From Undaria pinnatifida (Eukaryota; Sar; Phaeophyceae; Laminariales; Alariaceae): a stretch of DNA of 64,000 nt. A model generated the notes under the pieces. That model saw only the letters and a list, made by a program, of their open reading frames with translations, searched no databases and was not told the origin of the DNA. Shown here piece after piece: positions 1 through 12,616 of the stretch. Position 1 is the stretch's first letter, and every line of letters begins with the position of its first letter. The stretch is from the NCBI GenBank assembly GCA_012845835.1, contig JABAKD010000002.1, positions 11,630,120 to 11,694,119 on the forward strand. The letters run 5' to 3'. Position numbers and translations under genes: made by a program.

Positions 1-26
1 TACGCTACAACAGTACTTTAAGTTAA

Positions 27-3000
27 GCAAACTCAACAGTCACTTTGGTTTATCGATTTATGCGTTTTGACACGTCGCATGGAATGCCCTTATACACAAA
101 CAGGAGCAACAGGGAGTCTGCGGCAGTAACTAAGGCCAAGACAGGCCCGGGCGGGACAGCTGCGATCGGCCACAATGAACATCGGGGTGCACAGCCTCGC
201 GAGTCACTAGTGATTGAGGACTACTACAGTGTATCCGTAGAGCCACCGGACGCTCAAATGCCACCGCCGTCGCTTCTTGTGGAAGCGCTGGACGCCGATT
301 CTCCCAAAGGATCCGATGACGTCGACATTGCACCATCTGGGCAAGACTCGTCTTTCATTTCGGAAGGCGAGGGACCCGCTCAGTGGTTGTCAGCGCCGAG
401 CTTGGGCTTGATTCATGGACAAAATCTCGCTATGGAGTCGGCGGACGAGACTTCAGAGTCCGAGGGTGAGTTGAGACAGCCGGAGCAATTGAGCTAACGG
501 CGCAGATTATGCCATTTTTCACTTCATGTTGGTGCCAGGACTGCTTTACCTTGTCCGAGCTGATCATGGTAGCTTTTGTCTCTTCAATGTGCTACGGTCA
601 GATTGTAGCGAGCACACCGTTGTACTGTAATACTTGTATTCGTATCCATCGCAAGGAGATGTTTCATTAAATCTGCATCTTTTTCACAGTTTTTTCACGG
701 CGTCTGGAAGGACTTTCACATGCAAATCAAGCACCCTGAACTCTGTTTTCAAATCCTTTTTTCGTGCTTATACTGTTGATACTGTCCATTCTCTAGATGA
801 AGCAGAAAAGGCTCACGGCGGTGCGGCTCTGAGTGCAGGCCCAGTGCAGCCAAGCGTTACCCGACGAAACAATTTCGGTTTCAGCCTGCCGGCTCCGATC
901 GAGATTGAATTGAAGGATCGGCACGACGCCGAAATCGCAGACACGAAGGAGTCCGGGAAGACGGAGGAGTCAAACGTTGCAGAACCATCATCCCCATCGA
1001 TGGTAAGGGACGACACGAGATCAGACGGAGACGAGTCTACAGGCCAGGAACAAGAGTGTTCCCCGCAAGAGGGCAGCCTGTCTCCACGACTAAGCGCGAG
1101 CGATCTGGGGCATTCCACGCCAAGCGCATCGGTGGAACCTGCTCAAGGCATCCAGCTGGGTATAGATGCACCGCTAGAACCGGAGATGCTGGTTCGCCGA
1201 GACTCTCTGCCTTTTGACGAACGGGAGGGTGCTCCTGCAATGGCCGAACGTGTCGTAGCTAGGGGATCTCCGCAAGCAGTACATGCTGGAGAATCGGCCA
1301 AGTTCAACGGTCCCGCAAAGATCGGGCCTGCGCAAGGCGAACAAGAGGCTCGTTGGCTAGGGTTGGACCGCGAGACCTCAAGTGATGGCAGCGGGGTAGT
1401 GGATGCTGGAACATCGTCCCATCAGCGTGAGGAGTTTCGCGTGTATCCACACTACATTCCTATTCCGACTACCGCCGAAGCTACCTCTCTACCCTTCTTG
1501 TCCGGCGATCCACTTGTAGCCTTGGGGCATGGCCCCGGGACTAACGCGGGCGAAGAGGACGGAGAAGCAGAGGCTGAGGGCCTCGGACACAAATTGCAGT
1601 TTCAGCTTGCGATTCACGATCTCTCCATTTGCTGGCGACTTTTCAAGGGACGAGATTGGACTGAAAAGCTTGCAACTGGCGACGATCGGACCTCCCACCA
1701 GGGAAGCGGCGAGGGTCGAAGTCGTACGGGAGTGGTGACAAGGGGCTCGTCCTCCCGTGCTCACGCTGAAGGCAAAACCGCTCGCTTGCACAGGAGGCGC
1801 GACGACGCCGACACGCACTGCGTCTCCACGGCTCAAGGCGGGCTCAAGCCCAGAAAAACGGAGCTCCTTGATGCTCTCCTGGAGAATTACCAAGATGAGC
1901 AAGGAGGTCACGGTGAGGTAAAGGCAGGGCGTCGATCCTTACGCCAGCCCAAGGTCAAGCTCTTGAAAGAAGCTGGCTCGACTAGGTCGGTCAAGCGGAC
2001 AGGGCGGGATACGTCGTGCATGCTTGAGGTCGTTCTGGAGCATTCTAGCCTAAGGCTGGACAATTACCACCCTGGACCTGCCCCGAGCCTGTTATCCAAC
2101 CTGCTGTTCACGGTCAAGAACCTCCACGCCTCTGACACGCTCACAAGCAGCCGCCCGCGCAAGACGTTGCAGCACTGGAGAGATGACGCCCGTCACCCGA
2201 GAGAGTTCCAACAGAAGATGGTGACCGCGCGCATGACTGCCCGCAGTCCATCAGACCATTTTTGTCCGGAAGATGCCCCTCTTGGAGACGAAATCATGCT
2301 GAAGGTCCGGTTGTTGCCGATACATCTCTCGTTTGGGCAGCACACGGTGGATTTCCTTCGCTCGTTTTCCTCGCAAGCTCAACCAGTCTCCGACGCACGT
2401 ACGAAGAGGGACAAGGGAGATGACGACAAGGCCGCGGAAGCGAAGGCAGCAAGTCCGTTCTTCATATCGTGCTGTGATGTTGGCGCCTGCAAGGTAAACA
2501 TCCTACCAGTTTTAATTTTTAATTTTGTTTTATCATCCCTTCTAATATCTTCGCACTTTTCCTTGCTCCTTATTCCTCCTTAGACGTAACTCAGATACGA
2601 GGTCACTACGCAGTCTCTTCTCCCCCCTCCCCACTACGGTACGTGCCGTCATTTTGGTCGCGGGAAGATCCAAGTCCAGCTATTTCTTCCCTCGTCGACT
2701 CGCATCGACTTGTGCCTACCCACGCTGCCAGGCGCTCTCAGCGGTTGGTTCGTTTTATTTTTTTGTTTTGCATGTAAACTCAAAAGTCCGGCCCGCGTGG
2801 GATTCGAACCCCAGAACCAACTCTATTATTAATAGTAGCACTCGAGGGTAATCACTATTAATAGACCACCGGGGCGACCGGTACCGTTGGAAAATTACAT
2901 ACAATCAGCACAGGGCAGGGCGTATTTATTGGAAATCAAAGCGTCCAAAGGTAGTTAATGTGACTCTACGCTTGCTTTGGCATGCTAGTATACTTGGAAG

Positions 3001-5686
3001 TATGTTTTGTCCTCGGGTGACCCCCCAAAGTATTAAATATTGAACCACGTGAGAGGTGTTCGCAAATAGCAAGGGTCGTGTTGAATAAGTATCCTTCCGA
3101 GGCTTTTCAACTACCAGGTATTGGGTTAGGGCTTGTGTGATGATGCACACATTGTGTGATGATGCACACAATACAAACGACCTCAAGGTCTGATGGTCTC
3201 GGTGTGAGTTGCTTGGGTTTTTGACTGAGCCCTGATCATTACCACCGCAAAAATGTTCGTGGTACGCGCGCCCCTTTTTTGCTCGTATCAGGTGAAAATC
3301 GACTACCAGCCACGAACGCTCAAGGTAGGGGCTTTGCAGCAGGGTGACTATTTGGAACTCCTCAACTTGTTCCCGCTCGAAGGGGTACACCTTACGCTGC
3401 AGAAGCTCCTCCTTTCCGGTGTTTCAGGATGGGGCGGTGTGACGCAACTCCTCCTTCAGGTGATGACCTGATGCCAACCCTTCGGCTCCGTAGTCCGCGT
3501 CAGTTGTAGCCGACTACGACCACGCGGTTGGGATTTGGTTGTGCCAGGTTATTGCCGAGTACCGGTGTGTTCATGAACGAAACTGAGTGTTGTTTCCGAG
3601 CTCTGGACGTTAAAGCCTTGTTTGGGTGACAGCGGCCAAGATACGGGGTGTATTGCCGTGGCGCTCCACCTCTGATTGCGTGTTTTTCGCTTGAAATTAA
3701 AGGCGCGAAAAATAAAGTTACAGCTTTGGGCCCTCGTGCATTTGGTCACCAGCTAGTCAAACCCCTTCGTAAAAAGTCCCCGAGCTCGTTGTGAACAACC
3801 CCTCCCTCTGTAATTATTATGCTTGCACTGAGCTTGCCATACTTCGTACCAATGCGAATGTTTTGTTCGGATATATAGCTGACATAAGCCGCTTTTTTCC
3901 TTTTCCATCTCACTGCTTTGACAGTCTTGGGTGCAGGACATCACGTCCAATCAACTGCACAAGTTTCTTGCTGGAACAACGGCTGTTCGCCCGCTGGTGA
4001 GTGCACATTGGTACATTTGCAGCGTGTAGTTATATCCATGACCAAAACATGTGCTTTCATCGCCTGTGGGGACTTCAGAGTGAAGAATGACTAAATTAAT
4101 TGGCGATTGATTATGGTATAGGCCACACAAAGCAACGCGGGCTGCTATCGTAGCCGCTAGGGTAAAGGATGGTACTTTTCATGTCGGTCTCCAACGCAAG
4201 GAGTTGTACGAAACAAGCGTGGCATGAAATGCCGTATGCTGCGCGCTTACACTGTGGCAATACCGCTCTTCTCGTTTATTTTGTCGCGTGTACATGAGTC
4301 CAAATATGATATTTATGCTTTGCATTATTCATTCCTCAATCTGGGTCCAGGTCTTCATAGCGTCCGTTCTTCTACACGGCGAGATCTATCGATATCCCAC
4401 ATGATACCCATCAAGAACACCGTTTAGAAAAATGCGAGGCTATTCCAGAAGTGCAGGATATTTCAAGCTCTTATTCGATTTGATTCCCCGCTCTAATCAG
4501 GTCACTGTCGGCAAAGGTGTGGCAGATCTCGTGCTTCTCCCTGTGGAGCAGTACCGACGAGACGGACGAGTGCTGCGAGGCTTGCGAAAGGGTACGCAGT
4601 CCTTCCTTCGGGCCATCACCATCGAAACGCTTCACACCTCTCACCGCGTCGCGAGCTTCGTGGCTCGAACACTGGACGATGTAGTTGCCCAGCCTGGCAG
4701 CCACGCGTCGCTGCGAGGCTTGGAGTACTACGATGAACAGCCCACGGGGGTCTTGGATAGCCTTGAGCATGCGTACGACGCACTTGCCAAGGAGGTGCAG
4801 GTGTGACAGCAATGGTTTATCTACGTCTGCATTTTCCGTAGGACGTTTCGTTTTCGCTGTCTCCTGTCATATAGGCACTCAGAGCGTCTGCTTGTGCGTG
4901 GTTAAGCAGCCTCATGGTTGCTTTGTTCCGGTCTGTAACCAGCGGAGGTTTAGAAAGGTTTCGTGTTCAAGGGGTGTCCTTGACAAGGTATCCTAATTCA
5001 GCCATTATACGTCATGCTGCTTACATAATTTGAGGTGCACGGATGATCGCAAGTTTGTTGTGCGAGAAAATCCTGTGTGATATGACAAGTTTATCTGATT
5101 CATGACTTTCAGGCGCGTCGAGCGCCTCTCTTTGACAGCCCCCAGGCTAGAACGGGGGCCAACATCTAGAGCGACGAGACATGCCAACTTTGAAGCCGCT
5201 AGTCCTTCTCGTGAACAATAAGCGAACGGGGAGGGAGCCTTACTTGTCTCTTCCACAAATTGCCCCATCGCGATATCTAGAGTCGGATGGCGTTTTTCAG
5301 TCTGGCGGCGGGACTAACATGCACAAACCCAAACGCTGAAGAAGATTACGTTTGACCTGGTAGAGTTCACGACTTGCAAACGCGCAATGCATATTGTAAC
5401 TGTAACCAACACGCTTGCGTTAATCAAGGCCGACCGCGCTCGCTCTTTTTCGTTTTTGCTCTTATAGGTGGCAGCCCAAACCATTATCGCCATTCCGTAC
5501 GAGGAGCAGGAGGAGGTCATCGGCCCACACGGGCGGTCCTACGTCCGTTCAGTTGCGCGAGCGCTCCCGGTTGCGGTACTACGACCTGTAGTTGGCGCAA
5601 GCGAGGCGTTGTCGTGTACGTTACTTGGCTTCCGGAATTACATGTCGCCAGTGATTCGCAGAGAGGAAGAGGGGAAGTGGAAATGA
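27..5686 (+). CDS. ATG2: Autophagy-related protein 2 (ATG2), 3' exons, 5' end outside window
   Basis: ATG2 is a rod-shaped bridge protein that moves phospholipids from the ER to the growing phagophore. Six exons fit with in-phase GT-AG joins: the first ends at 465 (its acceptor is uncertain, frame open from 27), then 797-2493, 3292-3459, 3937-3996, 4501-4800 and 5468-5686 (stop TGA). Exon 2 has the family segment LAIHDLSICWRLFKGRDW and, later, LQHWRDDARHPRE followed by LLPIHLSFGQHTVDFL. Exon 3 starts VKIDYQ. Exon 5 has GVADLVLLPVEQYRRDG, which is near-invariant in ATG2. The last exon has the C-terminal signature VAAQTIIAIPYE and ends RREEEGKWK. The N-terminal chorein domain must lie upstream of this window. 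Exon phases (1, then 0 throughout) all close, so the gene looks intact here. Ser/Glu-rich stretches in exons 1-2 are lineage-specific. The family call rests on recognised motifs, not a search. Confidence 0.88.
2588..2884 (-). mobile_element. tRNA-derived SINE (family A) in an ATG2 intron
   Basis: Read on the minus strand, it begins GGTCGCCCCGGTGGTCTA and carries a B-box-like GGGGTTCGAATCCC about 80 bases in, giving a tRNA-like head, followed by an unrelated body ending near ATCTGAGTTAC. A second copy lies at 51412-51715 (+), with the same head, body landmarks (a short A/T-rich block, a shared TGTGGGTAGG-type motif) and end. It lies wholly within the 2494-3291 intron of ATG2, antisense to the gene. 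The head is too diverged and interrupted by TATTAATA duplications to be a functional tRNA gene. Confidence 0.7.
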
Positions 5687-7575
5687 TGCAACCAGCCTTG
5701 AAGGCGACACCCGATATGTCTGGTAATGCTCACACCACAAAACGATGGAAGTTTTTTCGCACTCTTTCGGGTGATTGATGTCCATCTCATGAAGACTATT
5801 TCTTGGTATCTCGGCCACCACAGCCATGAATGTGCGCATCATTTTTGCCTCATGGGGAAGCCTGCACATTGCAGGATGTGAGCCGCTTCAGCTATTTTGC
5901 GTTGTACCCCATTCATAGCTGAAATACGCACGAGTACCGCCGTTTGTGCAATTTGAACACCAACTTACATTCTAAAGGTGTTATGGTAGCAGAGTACCGG
6001 TAAGCTACAAGCAAACACGTTGTTGGCACGACAGCCAGAAAACTGACAAATGTCATGTTGTCCTTCCCGCAGTGCTGAAAGACACATGCCGTTGCCCACA
6101 TTTCGGAAGGTCAAGCCGCACTGCAAAAGTTCCTGCCGTGGCCCACTTTACGAAATATCAGGTCACCGCCCCTTCGCCGGTTCACAAACCACCGTTGGTT
6201 GTAGCCCACGTTGCGAAAAGGTAAGGTTACTCCCTCAAATTTCACAATGTTGCACCGTCGCCCGCTCTACGAATGGCCAGGTCACCCCCTCGTGCTGCTC
6301 GCGCTGTACAACGTCCGCAGCGTGCCCGGCAACAAACAAAATGTGGCACCTAGCAATTTCTGTTTTGAAGGGGCGGTGTTCTGCCCACCCATGTACTGGT
6401 TACAGTGTTGCTGTCTAAAATGCCGCCCGTATCCAACGCCGTCATTGCAGACACGACTCGTGCTCATGCAGCTTCACTGTCTTAAAGTGTTGCCTGGACA
6501 TACCGAAGCAGGTTGAGAGAAGAGCGAAAGCCACAGAAATTACAAAGCCACCTGGAGTGCTGCTCGAATGGCTTCCGGCATACAGAGTGACTAAAAGAAA
6601 AAAATAAACCCGCGAGGAGCAAACGCTGGCACAATTCCTCCCTCCCTTTACTTCCTGTTTTTAGAGCACACACTTTGTCAACACCAATCGAACCCGTCTT
6701 ACCCCTCGGCGACAAGGTGATAACGTTATCCCGTGATCCCTCGGCAGTTTGCAAGCAGAAACTTATATAGATACGCCTAGGTCAGGCAAGGTCTATGACC
6801 AGAGACCTTATTGGGACTATCGGGTTTGATCAAGATCTCCACTTACGAGATGATTACAATGTACCCAATAAAGTAGGGTTGACACAAGAGAAAACGTAGA
6901 TTACCTGTCAGCCCGCAACCCCGGGGAGACAGACCTTACACGGTAAGACCGACCGACGACTGACTGCCGACCCGCAACTGCGGGGAGTTGCGGTGAGACC
7001 GTTTAACACAGCCCGATTGCTGTGCGCGATGATCTCAGAGCAAGCAGCTCAATTCGTTTTACCATTAAGATGTAAATCAAAACAATGGAAACCTGGGGAT
7101 GTATTCCGAATGTCCCCTGACAACCACAGCCCCCCTAACACTAATTCTAACCCAGAGCGAACCTGCAGGCCCAAAATGACTTGGGGGACACGCAAAAAAG
7201 GAGACATGGACAGCCGGAGGCCATCCACGAAAAAGATACAACTCAAACAAGGAAGAAAGCAGAAACCACAAATCAATGTAATCTATGTCGACAAAATTCC
7301 TACCGATGGCATACATCAGTGATAATTTTGTGCTCAAACCACACTTCGTTTTAATGTGAGTTGAAATTCAAAGCAACTGATGGGCGACCTTTCTAACTTC
7401 GCAGCAGCGTCTGCACGCCACTCCTCTTTCATTATCGTGATTATTTTTTGAGACATCGGTCAAGAATTTAACATTGCACTTTCACGCACATGTGCATATA
7501 AAAACACACATAAGTAAATGATCCATCAGCTTGTTCCTGTTGCGGCCTAAGGCCATCAGTCAGGAGCAGCTCGTA
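5687..7575. other. Intergenic stretch with a degenerate tandem repeat
   Basis: Downstream of ATG2. I see no supportable gene. Between about 6085 and 6290 four diverged units recur at roughly 50-60-base spacing, each with a GTnGCCCAC-type core followed by TTnCGAA and then AGGTCA/AGGTTA. Around 6910-6990 a shorter pair of repeats carries GCCCGCAACC and CCCGCAACTG with purine-rich linkers. Short ORFs here show no recognisable domain. Confidence 0.4.
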
Positions 7576-8079
7576 TTATAAAAAAAGTTCAGAGGGTAAC
7601 GTTCGTACTCCAGAGAAGCAAATACGGCCGGAATATTTAGTTGACGCACCCACGATCTTAATCCCAGCAGAACAACCGATTGCACCGTCAACAAACATTC
7701 CTTCGGCATCATGAGCTGTTTCGTTATGCACTCTGCCCTCTAAAACTCCGGCGTTCGTGCCGTTCTCTGATCCAACGCGAATTTGAATAAACTGTTCGTC
7801 GAGCTTAACCTCGGGCAATGGCATAGCAACTTCCGGTTCGGTATCCATCGACAAAACGGTGGGCTCAGATAACACAAACGCCTTTCCAAGAGCAATCTGT
7901 AACGAATCAAAGTTTGCAGCAAAAGGTAAACCCACATCGATCTCGTGCTTCTCACATACATCAATATTCGTTGCGATCTCATCAGATATATCATAGACAC
8001 CGGTACAACAGAAGGAACGATAACAAGTATGTTCATGTTTGTTGATCCCTACGAAGCGTAGAGGGCTTACCCATTGCAC
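7576..8079 (-). CDS. Hypothetical ORF, 167 codons
   Basis: An open minus-strand frame with a fairly balanced, acidic composition in its middle (for example SMDTEPEVAMPLPEVKLDEQ), unlike the Arg/Ser-rich shadow frames nearby. I do not recognise the family and see no signal peptide or catalytic motif. It could be one exon of a larger minus-strand gene, or chance. Surrounding sequence up to 9.7 kb gives no partner exon that I can defend. Confidence 0.2.
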   Translation of the reverse strand: MQWVSPLRFVGINKHEHTCYRSFCCTGVYDISDEIATNIDVCEKHEIDVGLPFAANFDSLQIALGKAFVLSEPTVLSMDTEPEVAMPLPEVKLDEQFIQIRVGSENGTNAGVLEGRVHNETAHDAEGMFVDGAIGCSAGIKIVGASTKYSGRICFSGVRTLPSELFL

Positions 8080-9689
8080 AATCAGCCGTGGGGTAGTGGG
8101 TCAGCAGCAGGTAGGTAGATACATGCATCATGAATATATTATATTATCACGGGTCCATGCCGGGGCGCAACGTGGAGAGAGAAGAAGACTCCTCGGTAGA
8201 AGAAGGAGAAGACGAGTGTCGGCTAAACAGCCCGCGACATATTCCGTCATCCCGATATCCCATAAGTATAAATGGATGAAACGTACATTTTATTTGGTGA
8301 GTAGACACTTTCAACCCTACGAACCGTGTCGCACGGTTCATACAGTTTGAGGATAGGTCGGTATGCTGCCGGACACGGAAAAACAGGCCAATCGCGTCAC
8401 TGCATACAAACGTACTGATTTTAACATTTGATTTTAACATGTACGGTTCGGCATGGTTTTGGTACGGCTCGAAGGATAGATGGTGTTCGCGGTGTGCCGC
8501 GAGAATGGACTTGACATGCATAAAAAAGCAGCTATCGGGGTGTCATGAAAGTGTGTTCGAAATAGAAATCACATTTTGGAGTATTAATAGAGGACAATAG
8601 AAAATAGGACCTACGGTTCACACAAAACCTATATATTTACCTACTTTTAGACATCAAAAATTGGTTCTGTTTACTCTCGTCCTCCGTGGGTGGGTGTACC
8701 TGTTGCTGCACCATTTGTACCACAGTTTCCGCTGGCCATTCATTGGACCATACCATGTTCCACTATACAGACACTACTACTACTGAACGTACTGATGTGA
8801 TGCTGTACATTGAAATCACACCACTGTTTGTTGTTGTAGTGAGTGGGTGGATCGGTTTTGTATTTTTTTGTCGGCTACGCGTGGATGCCGGCATATATAT
8901 ATAGTGTCACTTTGCCTGATCTGCATATGGCGTTATTGGGTGTTGATCGTGGACCAGTTACTCTTTGGTATTTTCGTTTTTGTCCGCTATGCCGGCCCCG
9001 CCCTGGCGTAGTTTGGGGTACCACTTACGAAGTACATTATTTATTAGCCCCTGCTGCTGGATGAACCATTGCTTGACGTATCTCGTTGTGCGGTAAGACT
9101 GGTGTTTGTTGTTGCTGTGCCATATCCGTCGCACCCGCCGCCGCTCGGTCGACCGTGGCGGCCTTGGGCCGCCCTCGTCGATCGCCCGTCGCCGCCCTCG
9201 TCGATCACCCACCGCCGCCGCTCGCTCGGTTGCTCGCCCGCCGTCGCCCTTGTAAATGCTAAAATTGAAGTAGGGTTTACGAAACCGTTGCCAAGGGGCA
9301 CGCGGGATGCACACAACCAGGTACACTTCCTATTTTTTTTTTTTTTATATCCTACGGCGGATGGGGAAAAATAAAGCTTTAGCTCACCACACTTCCACGT
9401 ATTTTCATACGCGTCGTGTGTCGATTTAACTCAGTTGCTTTCGCAGCCCAACGCTAGCTGGCGCACCCTATTAATAGTCTAATCTGCATGCGTGGGGCAC
9501 GCGGGATGCACATAGCAACTAGGTACACTTAGTCTATTTTGCATGTGTGGATCATGCGTGGAGCCTAGTGGCGCGCCATTTCAGACGCTAGTAAAAAAAC
9601 TCAGTAATCCGGCTCGCAGCATCGCACTTCAAGGGGGTTTCAGTCTGTTGTGGAACTATTGTATCAACTGCATTCGGCCGCCTCGACAT
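8080..9689. other. Intergenic stretch with low-complexity GC block and a short direct repeat
   Basis: No gene seen. From 9127 to 9250 there is a CCGCC/CGTCG-rich block in which GCCCTCGTCGATC recurs. A short direct repeat follows: GGGGCACGCGGGATGCACA occurs near 9296 and again near 9495, each followed by an AGGTACACTT motif. This may mark the remains of a duplicated element end. Confidence 0.35.
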
Positions 9690-9974
9690 TCAGCTGTTGA
9701 ACCGGAACACACCTGCTCCCAGATAAGTGCATATTTGTTTTGGGGTGATGTAGAACGAAGCAGTTGTTGGAGAAAATTCGATCGTCACTGTGCGGCTTTC
9801 AGAGTTGCCTAGAACAAAACACTCAGCCCAAAACTTGGAACCGTAAGCAAAGCGGACGATGGTAAAAACACCCGTTTCTTCAACTTTCTTACGTCCCAGG
9901 TTCCGCCGCACTGCCGTCAACAGGAACGGGTATCTTAATAACGCATACACGACAGGAAGACTTGACGCCTCCAC
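9690..9974 (-). CDS. Hypothetical ORF, 94 codons
   Basis: A minus-strand ORF downstream (in its own orientation) of the RHS/Crinkler-like pseudogene. The protein has no domain I can name. It is listed because its position could make it a distal exon or trailing fragment of that pseudogene, but no conserved residue supports this. Confidence 0.15.
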   Translation of the reverse strand: MEASSLPVVYALLRYPFLLTAVRRNLGRKKVEETGVFTIVRFAYGSKFWAECFVLGNSESRTVTIEFSPTTASFYITPKQICTYLGAGVFRFNS

Positions 9975-10064
9975 AACTGGAAACCCTTTTGGGGATAAAT
10001 TTACTCAATATATAGGGATGGATTTTTGAGGCTCTGAAGGGTTTAGAGTCGTCGCTCGCTTCGG

Positions 10065-11603
10065 TCAGCCAATCACCACCTTCTCATAGCTTGGTTGCCT
10101 TTTCCCATACTTCGCCGGCTGGAACCAGGTGCACGTATACACCTCTTGATTGAAGCGAGGTTGGAAACGGCAATGTCCCAGTACTTCACCACCCACTTCC
10201 CGTTCACGGCCACCACGCCTGCAGACTTCATTTGAAAAAAAACAAGGTATTGCTCCGCTCGTGCACACCGAACGAATCGATCGACGCAAATTCGGGCTGT
10301 CCGGTACATAATACGTCGACATTGCGAAAGTCTTAGGAAGAGCATTCCTGCAGCACTTCAGTGCTTCCCATCCAGTGAAATCCAAGCTCAAATGTCTGAC
10401 CCCATCCCATCTTCGCCGTCTCCACCAATAACCCCCCCCCCATTCCATCTTCTCCACCTGTCAGGAAAATCACTTAAAACTTTGGTTCGAAGCCCCCCTG
10501 CTCGCCACTGACTGGTTAACCTGCGTGCAAACTTTTAAAACACATTACCCCAAGTAGATGCTCCAAGCGCCTCTCGAAGTATTGGGTCACCGTTAACGAC
10601 CTGCACAATTTTTTCAAACATCTCCCCCTCTCGAAAACTGCTTGATAAATCAATTCTGTGGCGTACCTGCCAACGGTGACCGCGCATCTGCCAAAAACGT
10701 TTGTACCGCCCTGAACGATATAAAAGAGCGCGTCACCAATGCCTTCGGTGTCGAAGGAGGGTTTCTGATCAGACTCAACTGGGTCTCGGAGCAGATCCAA
10801 ATTTACTTTCCTTGCCGTTGACATCATTTTCCGTTTCAGAACTTCGAGCTGGTTCATATCAACGACTGGTCTAGCCACACCTCTTACATCATCAAAGGCT
10901 CTCTCGACGTCGGTACTTGACACATCAGGAAAACAAATGGCCAAGATTCCAACAGCTCATCCAGGCTCAACACTGGCACGAAAAACCGTTCGGACTTGGC
11001 TTATTTAAGAAACTCGTTCACCCTGATCGCCTTGGGCGACACCAACACAACCGTTATACCAGCGAACATCTCCTCAGGCCTGTTCTTCGGGTCACTCAAG
11101 TACCAAGCTGTTAGGTCGTTCTGCAAATACCTAGGGCGAAAAAAATCGTAAAACTCTCCTTCCTCCACCCCTTCATCACTGAACCGATACCAGGAGCCCT
11201 TCCGTTCAAACACAACAGTTTTCCCTTGGCAACGAAGCAGGTACAAAAGAAAAAACCGAACACAGAATTGCCGATCCTGGGCGTGCCTGTGACCATGATA
11301 TTCGGTAAAGTACCGCTGTTACGTATCACCGCTCAAGATAATTTCGGATAATTCCTTGTAACAAGGACGGATGAAGAGCTTGGATCTAAGCGTAGAATCG
11401 CCGAGGAAGAACGTGTCGTTTGCTAGTTCCAGGAAATTGTCGGTTATCGCTGCTCCGGTGGGTGCAGTCGCAAAATCCGTGACGTTCTTACTGGCTGCAA
11501 CGGGTAGAACATCAAAGACGGCGATGGCGGAATAGAAAGGTGTTAGACAACGTTGATGAGCAACATTATTCCGCCGGCGAAGCCGAGTACAGCTATCGCG
11601 CAA
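10065..11603 (-). pseudogene. RHS/Crinkler-type P-loop NTPase, multiply frameshifted
   Basis: Successive minus-strand frames read as one family protein broken at least four times: 11603-11319, 11329-11230, 11246-11001, 10944-10516 and 10457-10065 (two frames overlap in the last part). In order they show a lead-in ending IRPCYKELSEIIL, a Walker-A region IMVTGTPRIGNSVFGF, then GKTVVFERKGSWYRFSDEG, TAWYLSDPKNRPEE and VVLVSPKAIRVNEFLK, then FPDVSSTDVERAFDD, and finally a distal block with QMKSAGV and VKYWDIAVS. This order is that of retrotransposon-hotspot/Crinkler-associated NTPases of oomycetes, trypanosomes and brown algae (recalled, not searched). The P-loop Lys is replaced (GNS instead of GKS), so the copy would be catalytically dead even without the frameshifts. 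It is probably a relic of an expanded family. Confidence 0.6.
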
Positions 11604-12616
11604 GGGAAAAACCCACGGGCATTTGCATCGCGCAAATAGCCTAACTGGCCCTGCTTCGTCACAGTCACGAAATGTGACAAACTAATAAAAGTTCGTGTTG
11701 CGGGTCAACAAATGAAAGAAGAGCATACAGATGAGAAGAGTATCCAAGGTTCGAAGCATGCCGTGGTAAAATATACCAAACCCACTTTCAAGGGTTCGGT
11801 AACGTTGAACAACGCACGAAACACAGACGGATAGAGCATTTGCGGCCCGTGGATGAAAAAGGACGAGGACACCGCTGCTGCAGCGCGGATTGTGCCCCAC
11901 TCTTGAGAGTATGGCATTAGGCACGAGCGAATACTTATATAGCGCACCCGTTCTTGCGAGAGACGCGGCGCGTCTCCTGGACATCTGGGTCTACGTATGT
12001 GGGTAGGAGTAGGCGCTTGACGTGGATTGGCTGAAGCCCAGCCGCGAAGCTTTTGTTCGCTACTTTTGACGCGACAACAGTAGAAGTTTGTGAACTATTG
12101 ACGCAGCTTTTCACTCCCGTTAAGTGAAGAGCATGCATAAGAAAAATTGCGGAGAAAATTTGCAGACTTCAACTTTTTTCACAACTTTAGAGGCTCCCAT
12201 CAAAGCGGCGTTTTAGGGGTCCAAACCAAAAGCAGGTTCCAAATCGAAAGTGGTTTGGACCAAAGTAGATTTAATCAAACTGCTTTTTCTTGTGTTCGCT
12301 ATGTTCGACTACAAATTGTGGGTATGCTACGCCCTGGGATCTTTCGTTCGTTCGGAGGGAAAGGCTGCACAAGCGACCGCTCGTGGTTTGTTGAAAATCT
12401 ACGCAACAAGCACGGCGACGTTTTTCATGGTTCAAGCCAGCTTCATTGCGATCAAAAGCAAACGTCGGTCGGAGGCAAAGGAAGGTCTCCAAGAAACTGA
12501 GCCTATTTTCATCCCACCCCCCTCAGCTTGTCATGGAGGAATAGGCGGTGATGGGCCACTCGTTCGGTTGAGGGGTGACGTGTGCGCAAAAACGACTCAC
12601 CGACTACGTATTTTTT
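11604..12616. other. Intergenic stretch, nothing recognised
   Basis: Between the NTPase relic and the Helitron-like element. A plus-strand ORF at 12250-12639 contains a hydrophobic stretch (LLFLVFAMFDYKLWVCYALG) that could be a membrane segment of an exon, but it runs into the 5' end of the next mobile element and I cannot link it to a gene. Confidence 0.3.

Noticed and set aside
2795-2884. A genuine tRNA gene in the ATG2 intron
   Set aside because: The B box is good but the head is disrupted by TATTAATA duplications, and the sequence continues into a body shared with another locus; it is a SINE head.
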